Shown here: positions 1 to 8,253 of the stretch, one piece after another
Layout of the letters: every line of letters begins with the position of its first letter
Position numbering within the stretch: the first letter of the stretch is position 1
From: CAJGBR01 sp045637425
GTDB lineage: Bacteria; Bacteroidota; Bacteroidia; Bacteroidales; Rikenellaceae
Direction: 5' to 3'
DNA length: 40,291 nucleotides
Assembly (NCBI GenBank): GCA_045637425.1
Contig: JAZTZL010000012.1
Coordinates: 1 to 40,291, forward strand
Position numbers and translations under genes: made by a program
The notes under the pieces: model-generated
Databases searched by the model: none
Seen by the model: the letters and a program-made list of their open reading frames with translations, nothing else
Told to the model about the DNA's origin: nothing

Positions 1-11
1 ACTTTGTCTTC

Positions 12-305
12 CTAAGCCCGCTTGGCCTCCGACTTCCCTGCAATTTTGGTTATGCTCAATTCGACATCTTTCACCTTGAGCAATTCGCCATCAAACTCGC
101 CCCACAACTGAGCCATATAGTCGTAGCGAGCGAGCAACTCCTCGATTTGTGCCGAATAGTGTTCGGACATATCGCGAGCCTTCTTTACCTCGAGTCTCAG
201 AGCCGATTCCTTACTCTTGATGGTTGGCAGTGCTTTGGTTCTCACCTTTAGCTGTTTGCCTAGCTCGTTGAGAGATGTCTTATTGAATTGATATTTTATT
301 GCCAT
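12..305 (-). CDS. atpD: V-type ATPase subunit D, apparently truncated
   Basis: Central rotor-stalk subunit of the V/A-type ATPase, which couples ATP turnover in the A3B3 head to rotation of the membrane ring. The 97-residue product matches the N-terminal helix of the family: an opening of the type MAIKYQFNKTSL, then PTIKSKESALRLEVKKA, and ends shortly after the conserved LSITKIAG segment. Family members are usually about 200 residues and fold as an antiparallel coiled coil of N- and C-terminal helices, so the C-terminal half is missing. After KIAG the reading frame runs KSEAKRA and meets a TAG stop at 12-14; the other two frames of the last 35 bases do not resume a recognisable D sequence. 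It is the last operon gene visible, 29 bp after atpB. A frameshift, an internal deletion, an assembly error or a genuinely short protein are all possible. Confidence 0.75.
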   Translation of the reverse strand: MAIKYQFNKTSLNELGKQLKVRTKALPTIKSKESALRLEVKKARDMSEHYSAQIEELLARYDYMAQLWGEFDGELLKVKDVELSITKIAGKSEAKRA

Positions 306-334
306 ATCCTTATTATGTTAAAGGTGGGCATTGT

Positions 335-1660
335 TTAGTTTTCTCCTTTCCAATACTTTTCGGTAAGTTCAGCTTTGATTGCAACTTCCGGTTTCGTGAA
401 GTATTTGGCGAACAGACTCCACGCGATATCCAACATTTTGTCGATGTCGATATTTACGTCAATTGACAGCAGCTCTCGTGAGTAGTCTTTTGCGAATGCC
501 AATGCGCGTTCATCGTAGTTAGTCAGGTCGAAACCGTTTTCCAATTTGGTCTTAGCATTTGCAGCATCGGCAAACAGACGGATTGCAGCATTCATTACCT
601 GAGCGTGGTCTTCGCGAGTCTTTTTGCTGATTACCAACTGTTTCAGACGAGACAAACTGCGGAACGGGTCTACGATTACCTTACCTGTATCCGAGTCGTT
701 TCTCAAGAACAACTGACCTTCTGTGATATAACCTGTGTTATCGGGTACGGCGTGAGTGATGTCCCCTGCGTTGAGCGTAGTTACCGCGATAATGGTGATT
801 GAACCGCCATTTGGCAACTGCACAGCCTTTTCGTAGATTTTCGAAAGGTCTGAGTAGAGCGATCCCGGCATTGAGTCCTTAGACGGAATCTGGTCCATAC
901 GGTTCGAAACGATAGCCAACGCATCGGCATAGAGTGTCATATCTGTCAAAAGTACGAGAACTTTTTCGCCTTTGTCCACTGCGAAGTATTCGGCAGCAGT
1001 CAGCGCCATATTCGGTACCAGCAGACGTTCTACCGGAGGCTCTTCTGTCGTATTCACAAAACTTACGATGCGGTCCAATACCCCTGCGTTCTCAAATGTA
1101 TTTTTGAAGAATAGGAAGTCGTCATTGGTCATACCCATACCGCCGAGGATAATCTTGTCTGCCTTAGCACGCAGTGCTACCATTGCCATAACCTGGTTGT
1201 ATGGCTGGTCAGGGTCGGCAAAGAACGGAATCTTTTGACCTGATACGATTGTGTTGTTCAAGTCGATGCCCGCGATACCCGTAGCGATAAGTTCCGACGG
1301 CTGGATACGTTTGAACGGATTCACAGTCGGACCACCGATAGGTCTGATTTCGCCTTCAGTGATAGGTGCGCCCTGAATCGGTTGTCCGTATGCGTTGAAG
1401 AAACGGCCGGCCAATTGGTCGCTCACTCTCAATGAAGGTGGAGTGCCGTGAAATACTACTTCGGCATTGTTTGGAATACCTTCTGTTCCCGAAAATACCT
1501 GAAGTGTGACGTTTTCGCCATTAATCTTTACCACCTGAGCCAATCGTCCGTCTACGGTAGCCAATTCGTCGTTGCCGATTCCTTGAGCCTTGAGCGATAC
1601 GGTTGCTTTGGTGATATTATCTATTTTTGTGTATATTTTTTGAAATGCTTTGGTTTCCAT
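335..1660 (-). CDS. atpB: V-type ATP synthase subunit B
   Basis: Non-catalytic nucleotide-binding subunit of the A3B3 head of the V/A-type ATPase at the cytoplasmic face of the membrane. The 441-residue protein has the family's usual length. It shows the beta-barrel start (residues about 1-75, including the RLAQVVKINGENVTLQVF stretch), the GRFFNAYGQPI segment, and an ATPase core lacking a canonical Walker A, as expected for B. PGSLYSDLSKIYEKA, TITIIAVTTLNAGDITHAVPD and GYITEGQLFLRND are characteristic. The ATG at 1658-1660 lies 12 bp after the atpA stop, so it is cotranscribed with atpA. Confidence 0.95.
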   Translation of the reverse strand: METKAFQKIYTKIDNITKATVSLKAQGIGNDELATVDGRLAQVVKINGENVTLQVFSGTEGIPNNAEVVFHGTPPSLRVSDQLAGRFFNAYGQPIQGAPITEGEIRPIGGPTVNPFKRIQPSELIATGIAGIDLNNTIVSGQKIPFFADPDQPYNQVMAMVALRAKADKIILGGMGMTNDDFLFFKNTFENAGVLDRIVSFVNTTEEPPVERLLVPNMALTAAEYFAVDKGEKVLVLLTDMTLYADALAIVSNRMDQIPSKDSMPGSLYSDLSKIYEKAVQLPNGGSITIIAVTTLNAGDITHAVPDNTGYITEGQLFLRNDSDTGKVIVDPFRSLSRLKQLVISKKTREDHAQVMNAAIRLFADAANAKTKLENGFDLTNYDERALAFAKDYSRELLSIDVNIDIDKMLDIAWSLFAKYFTKPEVAIKAELTEKYWKGEN

Positions 1661-1672
1661 TGTGATTACCGC

Positions 1673-3430
1673 TTATTTGGTTTGACGTTCTGCGACAAGG
1701 GATTCTATTTGCGAATCATACTGTTTGAACTGTTCGCTCTGATACTCTGCGTAGTTCATCTGCTTGAACAGGTTTATCAAGTTCTTGTAGAAACCCGAAC
1801 ACTCTTCGAATGCCTTGAATGAGAATGATTTTTCGCAAATATCAATTACCTTTTTATACATATATTTTTGTCGTTCGATAGGCGTATTCGAGTCGATTTT
1901 GTCGAATGCGTCCTGTTGCAGAATGACAAAGTCTATGAGTTCCGATTTCCAGTAGCGGTCGTGGTAGTCGATGGGCACCGAGTCATCACCCAAAATGTTG
2001 ATCTGTTCGAACGCCTCTTTACCACGTTGCATTATAGTTTTACCTTCGCGTACTCGGGCTACCCATTCTGAATCGATATTCTGGTTGAGGTAGCTTTCGA
2101 TTTCGGGGTATTCCAAATATTTTGAGTAACTATCCATCGGGTCGATTGCGGGGTAGCGTTTACTATCGGCACGGCCTTGTGACAATGCGTAGAAACAACG
2201 TGCAATCTTCTTAGTTGATTCGGTTACAGGCTCTTTCAAGTTACCGCCGGCAGGCGATACGGTACCCATAAATGTTACCGAACCGGTCTGTCCATTGTTC
2301 AGAGTAACGATACCTGCGCGTGAGTAGAAGTTCGAGATGATTGCCGAGAGGTCCATCGGGAATCCGTCAGGTCCGGGCAGCTCTTCCAAACGGTTAGACA
2401 TTTCACGCAAAGCCTGTGCCCAACGTGAAGTAGAGTCGGCCAGAATCAGAACTTTCAATCCCATTGAGCGATAATATTCGCCGATTGCCATTCCTGTATA
2501 GACTGATGCTTCACGAGCAGCTACGGGCATATTTGATGTATTACAGATGATGCAGGTACGTTCCATCAGTTTGTGACCTGTGTGCGGGTCGTCCAAGTGA
2601 GGGAATTCTGCAAAGATTTCCACAACCTCATTTGCACGTTCTCCGCAAGCTACGATGATAATCACATCGGCATCAGCCTGTTTTGAGATTGCGTGTTGCA
2701 ACACGGTTTTACCTGCACCGAACGGACCTGGGATAAATCCCGTACCACCTTCGGCAATAGGGTTGAAGGTGTCTATTGCGCGAACACCGGTTTCCATCAT
2801 TCGGTATGGACGTGGCTTGTGGGTATATGCAGTGATAGCTCTCTTTACGGGCCATTTCTGAACCATTGTTACATTATGTTCTGCGCCTTCGTTGTCAATC
2901 AGCACGGCAATGGTTTCATTTACTGTATAATTGCCTGTCGCAGCAATACTCTTCACAGTATATTCGCCTGCAAAGGTAAACGGAACCATAATCTTATGGT
3001 CTACCCATTTCTCTTTGACCGAGCCTAACCAATCGCCTGCGCGGACTTTATCATTTACATTTGCCAAAGGTTTGAACTCCCATTTGACATCGAAATCGAG
3101 AGGTTCGGTGCGAGTTCCGCGTTCGATAAATAGCGACGGCATCTTCTCCAAGTCGTTCTGGAGTCCGTCGTAACTCTTTGACAGAATGCCCGGGCCCAAA
3201 GTTACTTCGAGCATATGTCCCTGAAATTCGACCTTATCGCCGATTTTCAACCCTTGAGTCGAGTCGAAAACCTGTACATAAGCCTTATTTCCGATAACCT
3301 TGATGACCTCTGCCATCATCTTTATTTCGCCCAAAGTGATATAGCAGATTTCGTTCTGTCCAACGGGACCATTGATATCCACTGTCACCAAGTTTGAAAT
3401 AATACCTGATACCTGACCGGTTGTATTCAT
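1673..3430 (-). CDS. atpA: V-type ATP synthase subunit A (catalytic)
   Basis: Catalytic subunit of the V/A-type ATPase head; hydrolyses or makes ATP in exchange for ion movement through the membrane sector. The 585-residue length is normal. Walker A GPFGAGKT lies at residues 235-242, followed by the GERANEVVEIFAEFP motif typical of subunit A; LADSTSRWAQALREMSNRL supplies Walker B and the arginine-containing loop. The A-specific non-homologous insert is at about residues 115-190. It starts 15 bp after the DUF2764 gene and ends 12 bp before atpB. Whether the enzyme pumps H+ or Na+ cannot be told here, because the proteolipid subunit lies outside the window. Confidence 0.97.
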   Translation of the reverse strand: MNTTGQVSGIISNLVTVDINGPVGQNEICYITLGEIKMMAEVIKVIGNKAYVQVFDSTQGLKIGDKVEFQGHMLEVTLGPGILSKSYDGLQNDLEKMPSLFIERGTRTEPLDFDVKWEFKPLANVNDKVRAGDWLGSVKEKWVDHKIMVPFTFAGEYTVKSIAATGNYTVNETIAVLIDNEGAEHNVTMVQKWPVKRAITAYTHKPRPYRMMETGVRAIDTFNPIAEGGTGFIPGPFGAGKTVLQHAISKQADADVIIIVACGERANEVVEIFAEFPHLDDPHTGHKLMERTCIICNTSNMPVAAREASVYTGMAIGEYYRSMGLKVLILADSTSRWAQALREMSNRLEELPGPDGFPMDLSAIISNFYSRAGIVTLNNGQTGSVTFMGTVSPAGGNLKEPVTESTKKIARCFYALSQGRADSKRYPAIDPMDSYSKYLEYPEIESYLNQNIDSEWVARVREGKTIMQRGKEAFEQINILGDDSVPIDYHDRYWKSELIDFVILQQDAFDKIDSNTPIERQKYMYKKVIDICEKSFSFKAFEECSGFYKNLINLFKQMNYAEYQSEQFKQYDSQIESLVAERQTK

Positions 3431-3445
3431 ATTGTTTATTTTTAA

Positions 3446-4336
3446 TTATTTCTTCTGAGTTAATTCTTCGCTGCGGCTATCAACCAAGTCCGAAGCTCGC
3501 AAACCGTTGCTCAACTGACGGAATAGGCGTTCGCCTTCGGCCTTGTCGAGTTTTATCCAGCGGTCGATGATGTTGATTTTGACCAAATAGCACAAGATAC
3601 GGTTCATATTGAAGTAATCATAGGTTGTGAACTCTTCAGCCATATCCCAGCGCATCTTATCCAGTCGTTTTTCTCCGTCGAGAATGTTGGGCGTTTCGAG
3701 AATTTGAACCAATGTGTCAATATATTCGACCTGCTCTTTCAGTCCGAAATCGGCAGCCTGACTCTTTGCCAGCAATTCGATGATTTCGCCTCGGCCCACC
3801 ACTACGTCTTTGGGAGCAATGCCCGACTTGCGTGCACTTGTTGCTGCAATGACGTTGCGCGTGATTTGTTCGAACTCAGTCCATTGTCTAATGAATGACG
3901 ATTTGCTTTTGGCGCACATATCGTAATATGTATTCCAAAGTTGGTTCGACAGCGGCAGTTCGACATCAATCGTTGATTGGGGTGCTGAATCAAATGGGTC
4001 GATTGTTTCGCCTGATTCTTGAGCGCGAGTTGCTTCGGCATAAGCATTGAGTACGCGGCTCAGTGGTGTGTCGAATTTTTCCGGGTGCATCAGCAGCTCA
4101 GCAATCTCATCTTGTGTCAAGTTGCCCAGAGGGTTGAATTTACTCTTGCCTTCACGAGCCGACAGAATATTTTCGATATCATAGCGACGGTAGAGCAGTT
4201 CGAGATGTTTTCGGTCTGAAGATGATATTTGTGCCGATATGTCGTCTCGAATTGCAAGTGCATCGAATCCCTTGACTTGCGAATCCATTTGGTATTCTTT
4301 GAGTCCGGCTACGAGATAATAATAGTTTTGGCTCAT
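3446..4336 (-). CDS. DUF2764 family V-ATPase accessory subunit
   Basis: A 296-residue protein of the DUF2764 family, which in Bacteroidota sits between V-ATPase subunits E and A. The N-terminus MSQNYYYLVAGLKEY is the family hallmark, and this is why I chose the ATG at 4334-4336 rather than an upstream TTG at 4349-4351 that would add five residues. The protein looks wholly helical, with no signal peptide or membrane segment. Its position is the one held by subunit C/AC39 in other V-ATPase operons, and no separate C gene is present in the part of the operon seen here. That it replaces C as the socket between rotor and ring is inference. Gaps to atpE and atpA are 21 and 15 bp. Confidence 0.88.
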   Translation of the reverse strand: MSQNYYYLVAGLKEYQMDSQVKGFDALAIRDDISAQISSSDRKHLELLYRRYDIENILSAREGKSKFNPLGNLTQDEIAELLMHPEKFDTPLSRVLNAYAEATRAQESGETIDPFDSAPQSTIDVELPLSNQLWNTYYDMCAKSKSSFIRQWTEFEQITRNVIAATSARKSGIAPKDVVVGRGEIIELLAKSQAADFGLKEQVEYIDTLVQILETPNILDGEKRLDKMRWDMAEEFTTYDYFNMNRILCYLVKINIIDRWIKLDKAEGERLFRQLSNGLRASDLVDSRSEELTQKK

Positions 4337-4357
4337 ACCGTGAAATGTCAAAGTGTA

Positions 4358-4963
4358 TTATTTGCTGAAAATCATCTCTGCAATTTGCGGACGCAGATAT
4401 TCTCCTATAAGGGTTTGGAAATCTTCATCGGTGAAGCTGACATAGAATCCGCCGTCTTTCGGAGAGATGCGGAATCCTGATTTGAGCGCACCTGTTCTGA
4501 CCTCGATACCTTGACCGAGCTCTTTGCTCAATGCACTTTTAACCGATTCGATGAACTCTTCCTTTGCATTTGCTGACAACATAACTTCCAGAGCAATGTT
4601 CTTTTCCGAGCTCCAATTACGAGCGATTTCCATAATCAGATTCTTTACGAAGTCCGAGTCTGAATTGGCTCTTGTTACGGCATTGTCAATGATATTTGAG
4701 GTGATTACGTTTTGAATCTGTTCTTTTACGGCGCCGATACTTTGGCGGGCTGCCAATGCTACTTCGGTTGCTGTGTTCTTTTTCAACTCTTCGGCCTGAC
4801 GACGAGCATCTTCAATAATCTGTTGTGCTTGAAGAGTTGCTTTGTTGATGCACTCTTTAGCTTCGATATTTGCTTGTTCCAATACTATGTCGGCTTGTTG
4901 TTTGCCTTTTGACAATCCCTCGTTGTAGAGTTTTTCAGTCAACTTTTGCAGTCTATTTTCCAT
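4358..4963 (-). CDS. atpE: V-type ATPase subunit E (peripheral stalk)
   Basis: Peripheral stator-stalk subunit of the V/A-type ATPase. The 201-residue protein has a long charged N-terminal helix (about residues 1-95, rich in K/E/A/Q, predicted coiled coil) and a compact C-terminal domain ending GFRISPKDGGFYVSFTDEDF, which is the conserved E-subunit signature. It is the first gene of the operon; the ATG at 4961-4963 lies about 30 nt from the start site expected from the promoter at 4998-5028. No partner subunit G/H gene is seen upstream. Confidence 0.92.
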   Translation of the reverse strand: MENRLQKLTEKLYNEGLSKGKQQADIVLEQANIEAKECINKATLQAQQIIEDARRQAEELKKNTATEVALAARQSIGAVKEQIQNVITSNIIDNAVTRANSDSDFVKNLIMEIARNWSSEKNIALEVMLSANAKEEFIESVKSALSKELGQGIEVRTGALKSGFRISPKDGGFYVSFTDEDFQTLIGEYLRPQIAEMIFSK

Positions 4964-4997
4964 TGTCTGAATCGTTTTTATTTTTATACGAACATCG

Positions 4998-5028
4998 CAA
5001 AGATAATAAAAAGTGTTAACATCGCAAA
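4998..5028 (-). promoter_or_regulatory. Promoter of the V-ATPase operon
   Basis: On the minus strand a -7 box TATCTTTG (4998-5005) is preceded, after a 19 bp spacer, by a TTTG -33 box (5025-5028). This matches the Bacteroidota primary sigma factor pattern TTTG-N19-21-TAnnTTTG. Transcription would start near 4990 and give a leader of roughly 28 nt before atpE. Confidence 0.75.
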
Positions 5029-5162
5029 ATCAAAAATATTAAAATTTTCTACAAAATTGTTCTGTTTGAATTTTTTTTTGTGAAATGGAATATTTTTTCT
5101 GTTAAATGAAATATTATTGAGATAAAAATATTATTTTTACGCCATTCAAGTGATGATTATTT

Positions 5163-6179
5163 ATGATAACGATTTTAACGGATTGCTCGCTGAAAAGATA
5201 TAATACTTTCGGATTCGACGCACATTCAAGATATTTAGTGGAGGTTGCTGATGCTCGGGAATTGAGCCTTGTGATGAACTTTTGTAGAGAACACTCGTGT
5301 TGCTGGCAAGTGGTGGGTAGCGGTAGTAACTTGTTGTTTACCAAGAACTTTGATGGAGTGACAATCTCTATGGTCACTCGTGGAATCGAGATATTGGAGC
5401 AGGACGAACATTGTGCAATAGTGCGTGCCGAAGCCGGTGTTGTATGGGACGATTTTGTCGGATTTTGTGTGAAAAATTCGCTCTATGGAGCCGAAAATCT
5501 TTCGGGAATACCGGGCACTGTGGGAGCCTCGCCGGTGCAGAACGTGGGTGCTTATGGAGTTGAGGCTAAGGATATTATTCAGCAGGTTGAGTATTTCTCA
5601 ACGGAGGATTGTCAGTTCAAGACTATTGAAGTTGCTGATTGTCAGTTTGCCTACCGAGATAGTATCTTCAAGCACGATTTGGCGAAACGGGCTATCGTTA
5701 CTGCGGTTCAATTCAAATTGTCTAAAGCTGAATCGTATAATTTGAGCTACGGAAATCTTGAGGGAAAGGTACTTGCGATGGGCGAAAAACCGTCACTCGA
5801 ATTGGTGAGGAGTGCAGTTATTGCTATCCGAAATGAAAAATTGCCCAACCCAGCAGTAATCGGCAGTGCGGGAAGTTTTTTCCGAAATCCGATTGTGTCG
5901 GTTGAGGTTGCGGAAGATATTGCAAAAAAATATCCTGATATTAAATTATACCCAGTTGATGCAAAGCGTGTTAAGGTTCCTGCTGGTTGGTTGGTTGATC
6001 GTGCTGGCTGGAAGGGATTCAGACGTGGCGATGCTGGTGTTTACGAGCATCAGGCATTGGTGTTGGTCAATTACGGGCAGGCTACGGGAGCGCAGATTTT
6101 GGCTCTTGCAGAGGAGATTCGTGACGATGTGAAACAGAAATTCGGCGTGGAATTGGATTTTGAGGCAATCGTTATTTAA
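5163..6179 (+). CDS. murB: UDP-N-acetylenolpyruvoylglucosamine reductase
   Basis: FAD- and NADPH-dependent cytoplasmic enzyme that reduces UDP-GlcNAc-enolpyruvate to UDP-MurNAc, the second committed step of peptidoglycan precursor synthesis. The 338-residue protein looks like the E. coli-type (type I) enzyme. The FAD-binding motif VGSGSNLLFT is at residues 51-60 and SGIPGTVGASPVQNVGAYG at 114-132. The YRDS motif carries the active-site Arg165, and GSAGSFFRNP (234-243) carries the proton-donor Ser238. The C-terminal Glu lies in VELDFEA. tilS follows 21 bp downstream on the same strand. No convincing promoter is seen in the AT-rich 5040-5162 stretch. Confidence 0.97.
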   Translation: MITILTDCSLKRYNTFGFDAHSRYLVEVADARELSLVMNFCREHSCCWQVVGSGSNLLFTKNFDGVTISMVTRGIEILEQDEHCAIVRAEAGVVWDDFVGFCVKNSLYGAENLSGIPGTVGASPVQNVGAYGVEAKDIIQQVEYFSTEDCQFKTIEVADCQFAYRDSIFKHDLAKRAIVTAVQFKLSKAESYNLSYGNLEGKVLAMGEKPSLELVRSAVIAIRNEKLPNPAVIGSAGSFFRNPIVSVEVAEDIAKKYPDIKLYPVDAKRVKVPAGWLVDRAGWKGFRRGDAGVYEHQALVLVNYGQATGAQILALAEEIRDDVKQKFGVELDFEAIVI

Positions 6180-6200
6180 TGTGTTTATTGAGATTTGGTG

Positions 6201-7568
6201 ATGGAGTTGTTATTATTTGACCGTTTTATTAAGTATATAGCCGACAATAAAATACTGAATAATGATGACAAATTGTTGTTGGGAGTCAGTGGAGGAGTCG
6301 ATTCTGCTGTTATGCTTGATATGTTTGTCAGAGGTGGATTTAATGTGGCTGTAGCCCATTGTAATTTTCAGTTGCGAGGCGAGGAGTCGATGGAGGACGA
6401 GCAGGCCTTGGTTGAGAAGTGTCGCGATTATGGTGTTACTTTATATAATATAAGATTTGACACTAAAGCCGAAATGGAGCGTACGGGCGAGTCGGTACAA
6501 GTGGCAGCTCGGCGATTGAGGTACACTTGGTTTGAACAAATTCGTTCTGAAAACGGATTCGATAAGATAGCCATTGCTCATAATGCTGACGACTCGGTAG
6601 AAACATTCTTTATTAATCTGGTGCGTGGGTGTGGAATTAAGGGGCTCACTGGGATTTCTAATATCAACGGTAGGGTGGTGCGTCCGTTGTTATTTGCATC
6701 AAGAAGAGATATTGTTGAATATGCTGTCAGTCACAAAATAAAATACAGAGAAGATTCTTCTAATTCGTCTACGAAATATCTGCGCAATAAATTGCGCTTG
6801 GGTGTAATTCCTAAGTTGAGAGAGATTTCTCCGGCATTTGGTGCTACGATGACCGGGAATATTGCGCGACTTACCGAGTGTTTGTTATTTATAGATCATC
6901 AACTCGAGGCGTTGCGCAGCCGTGTGGTCAGCACTGAGTCTGATGGGCGTTCTGTAATTGATGTCGATGCGATAGATAAGGGATTGCCGCTGGCGTTTGT
7001 ACTGAGAGAGTTGATGTTGCCGTGGGGTTTTAATGCAAGTGTGGCAGAAAGCATTGCTCAATGTTATTCTTGTGGCGAGTCTGGTCGCAGATTTTTTGCC
7101 GCCGAATATGCTGCATATATAAATAGAGGTAAAATAATCATTGTGCAAATGGCCGAAAATGACCTCTGTCAGTGGAGCGTTGAGTCTGCAGATTGTTCGT
7201 TTGTTTATGGCAATATGAAATTTACGCTCAAAACGGGAGATGCGGAGCAGTTGGATTCTTTGAAACGCCCGTCGAACATTGCGCTGATAGATGCGGATAA
7301 AGTGGAATTTCCGCTGGTGTTGAGAAGGTGGTCTAATGGCGATTCTTTTGTGCCGTTCGGAATGTCGGGCAGTAAGAAGGTGAGCGATTTTTTGATAAAT
7401 GAGAAGGTTTCGCTGCCGGATAAGGAGTTGCAGACGGTGTTGGTGTCTAATGAATGTATTGTCTGGCTGACGGGGCATCGAATAGATGATAACTATAAGA
7501 TTACCAGTGCAACACGTCGTTATATAGAGGTTGTTGCTACGCCAATTTCGCAAATCGAAGAGGAGTAG
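6201..7568 (+). CDS. tilS: tRNA(Ile)-lysidine synthase
   Basis: ATP-dependent enzyme that attaches lysine to C34 of the CAU-anticodon tRNA-Ile, switching it from Met to Ile decoding; essential in most bacteria. The 455-residue protein has the PP-loop SGGVDS at residues 30-35, the VAHCNFQLRGEES and AIAHNADDSVETFFINLVRG segments of the N-type ATP pyrophosphatase fold, and a C-terminal TilS domain with LRRWSNGDSFVPFGM and SDFLINEKV. I chose the ATG at 6201; in-frame TTG (6195) and GTG (6198) codons lie just upstream and cannot be fully excluded. It is probably cotranscribed with murB. Confidence 0.95.
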   Translation: MELLLFDRFIKYIADNKILNNDDKLLLGVSGGVDSAVMLDMFVRGGFNVAVAHCNFQLRGEESMEDEQALVEKCRDYGVTLYNIRFDTKAEMERTGESVQVAARRLRYTWFEQIRSENGFDKIAIAHNADDSVETFFINLVRGCGIKGLTGISNINGRVVRPLLFASRRDIVEYAVSHKIKYREDSSNSSTKYLRNKLRLGVIPKLREISPAFGATMTGNIARLTECLLFIDHQLEALRSRVVSTESDGRSVIDVDAIDKGLPLAFVLRELMLPWGFNASVAESIAQCYSCGESGRRFFAAEYAAYINRGKIIIVQMAENDLCQWSVESADCSFVYGNMKFTLKTGDAEQLDSLKRPSNIALIDADKVEFPLVLRRWSNGDSFVPFGMSGSKKVSDFLINEKVSLPDKELQTVLVSNECIVWLTGHRIDDNYKITSATRRYIEVVATPISQIEEE

Positions 7569-7603
7569 TGTGAGAAAAAAGTGAAAAAAAAGTGTTCGAT
7601 TTT

Positions 7604-7634
7604 TTTGGAATATAAAAATAATGTAGTACCTTTG
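7604..7634 (+). promoter_or_regulatory. Upstream tandem promoter P1 of the tRNA-tuf block
   Basis: TTTG (7604-7607) and TACCTTTG (7627-7634) are separated by 19 bp, an excellent match to the Bacteroidota housekeeping promoter. The surrounding sequence resembles that of the second promoter 128 bp downstream. Between them lies an inverted repeat ACTTTTCA (7660-7667) / TGAAAAGT (7693-7700) followed by a short T run, which might act as a weak attenuator. Confidence 0.8.
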
Positions 7635-7731
7635 CACTCGGTTCTTTGAAAAAGCAGTGACTTTTCAGGTGACGGTGATGGTGAGTTTGGATTGAAAAGT
7701 TGCGATTTTTGAAAAAAAAAGTGCAAAGAAA

Positions 7732-7762
7732 TTTGGAGAATGAAAAATAATCTGTAACTTTG
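7732..7762 (+). promoter_or_regulatory. Downstream tandem promoter P2 of the tRNA-tuf block
   Basis: TTTG (7732-7735) and TAACTTTG (7755-7762) with a 19 bp spacer. The predicted start lies about 8 nt before the first base of tRNA-Thr, so the transcript would have almost no leader. Strong near-consensus boxes fit the heavy demand for tRNA and EF-Tu. Confidence 0.85.
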
Positions 7763-7776
7763 CACCTCGAAAACAA

Positions 7777-7850
7777 GCCGATGTAGCTCAGTTGGCCAGA
7801 GCAGCTGATTTGTAATCAGCTGGTCGGGGGTTCGAATCCCTCCATCGGCT
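7777..7850 (+). tRNA. tRNA-Thr (anticodon TGT)
   Basis: Full cloverleaf: acceptor GCCGATG/CATCGGC with discriminator T, D arm GCTCAGTTGGCCAGAGC, anticodon stem GCTGA/TCAGC with loop TTTGTAA (anticodon TGT, reads ACA), and T arm with GGTTCGAATCC. CCA is not encoded. First gene of the tRNA-tuf transcript. Confidence 0.97.
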
Positions 7851-7884
7851 CTAAAATAGAAACGTTGAAGTTCTTGAATTTTTC

Positions 7885-7967
7885 GGGAAGATACCAAAGT
7901 GGCCAACTGGGGCAGACTGTAAATCTGCTGACTTATGTCTTCGTAGGTTCGAATCCTGCTCTTCCCA
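7885..7967 (+). tRNA. tRNA-Tyr (anticodon GTA)
   Basis: 83-nt class II tRNA. Acceptor GGGAAGA/TCTTCCC with discriminator A, anticodon stem GCAGA/TCTGC with loop CTGTAAA (anticodon GTA), the long variable arm expected for bacterial tRNA-Tyr, and T arm containing GGTTCGAATCC. CCA is not encoded. Confidence 0.97.
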
Positions 7968-8056
7968 CGATTTTCAATGTTATTGAGCGACTTCTCTGCT
8001 CGTGCGGAAATGTTCTGTGTGGGTGGAGGTTTGTTTTATAAGGTTGAATGAGAACT

Positions 8057-8129
8057 GCGGAAGTAGCTCAGTTGGTAGAGCATTAGCCTTCCAAGCTAAG
8101 GGTCGCGAGTTCGAACCTCGTCTTCCGCT
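8057..8129 (+). tRNA. tRNA-Gly (anticodon TCC)
   Basis: 73-nt cloverleaf: acceptor GCGGAAG/CTTCCGC with discriminator T, D arm GCTCAGTTGGTAGAGC, anticodon stem TTAGC/GCTAA with loop CTTCCAA (anticodon TCC, reads GGA), and T arm GAGTTCGAACCTC. CCA is not encoded. 124 nt separate it from tuf, with no terminator visible. Confidence 0.97.
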
Positions 8130-8253
8130 CAAAGAAAAAGGTATCAGGTTACGTGAAGCATTTAGGGAGAAATAGGCTTTGACGTGATCTGACTTTGATT
8201 GAAGAAATAAGGCTTGATGCAGAAAAATAATAATTTTTAAAACAGTTTCAGAT

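Noticed and set aside
12..60. Simple one-base frameshift to restore V-ATPase subunit D
   Set aside because: Translating the two other frames of the last bases did not give the expected continuation after KIAG, so a single nearby indel does not explain it from the visible sequence alone.
5040..5162. Promoter for murB in the AT-rich tract
   Set aside because: TTTG at 5065-5068 and a T-rich TATTTTTT at 5091 are 22 bp apart, but the -7 element lacks the final G; too weak to list as a feature.
7520..7906. Minus-strand open frame crossing the tRNA-Thr gene and the tandem promoters
   Set aside because: It runs antisense through a certain tRNA and the tilS end; the translated sequence is low in plausibility and matches no family.
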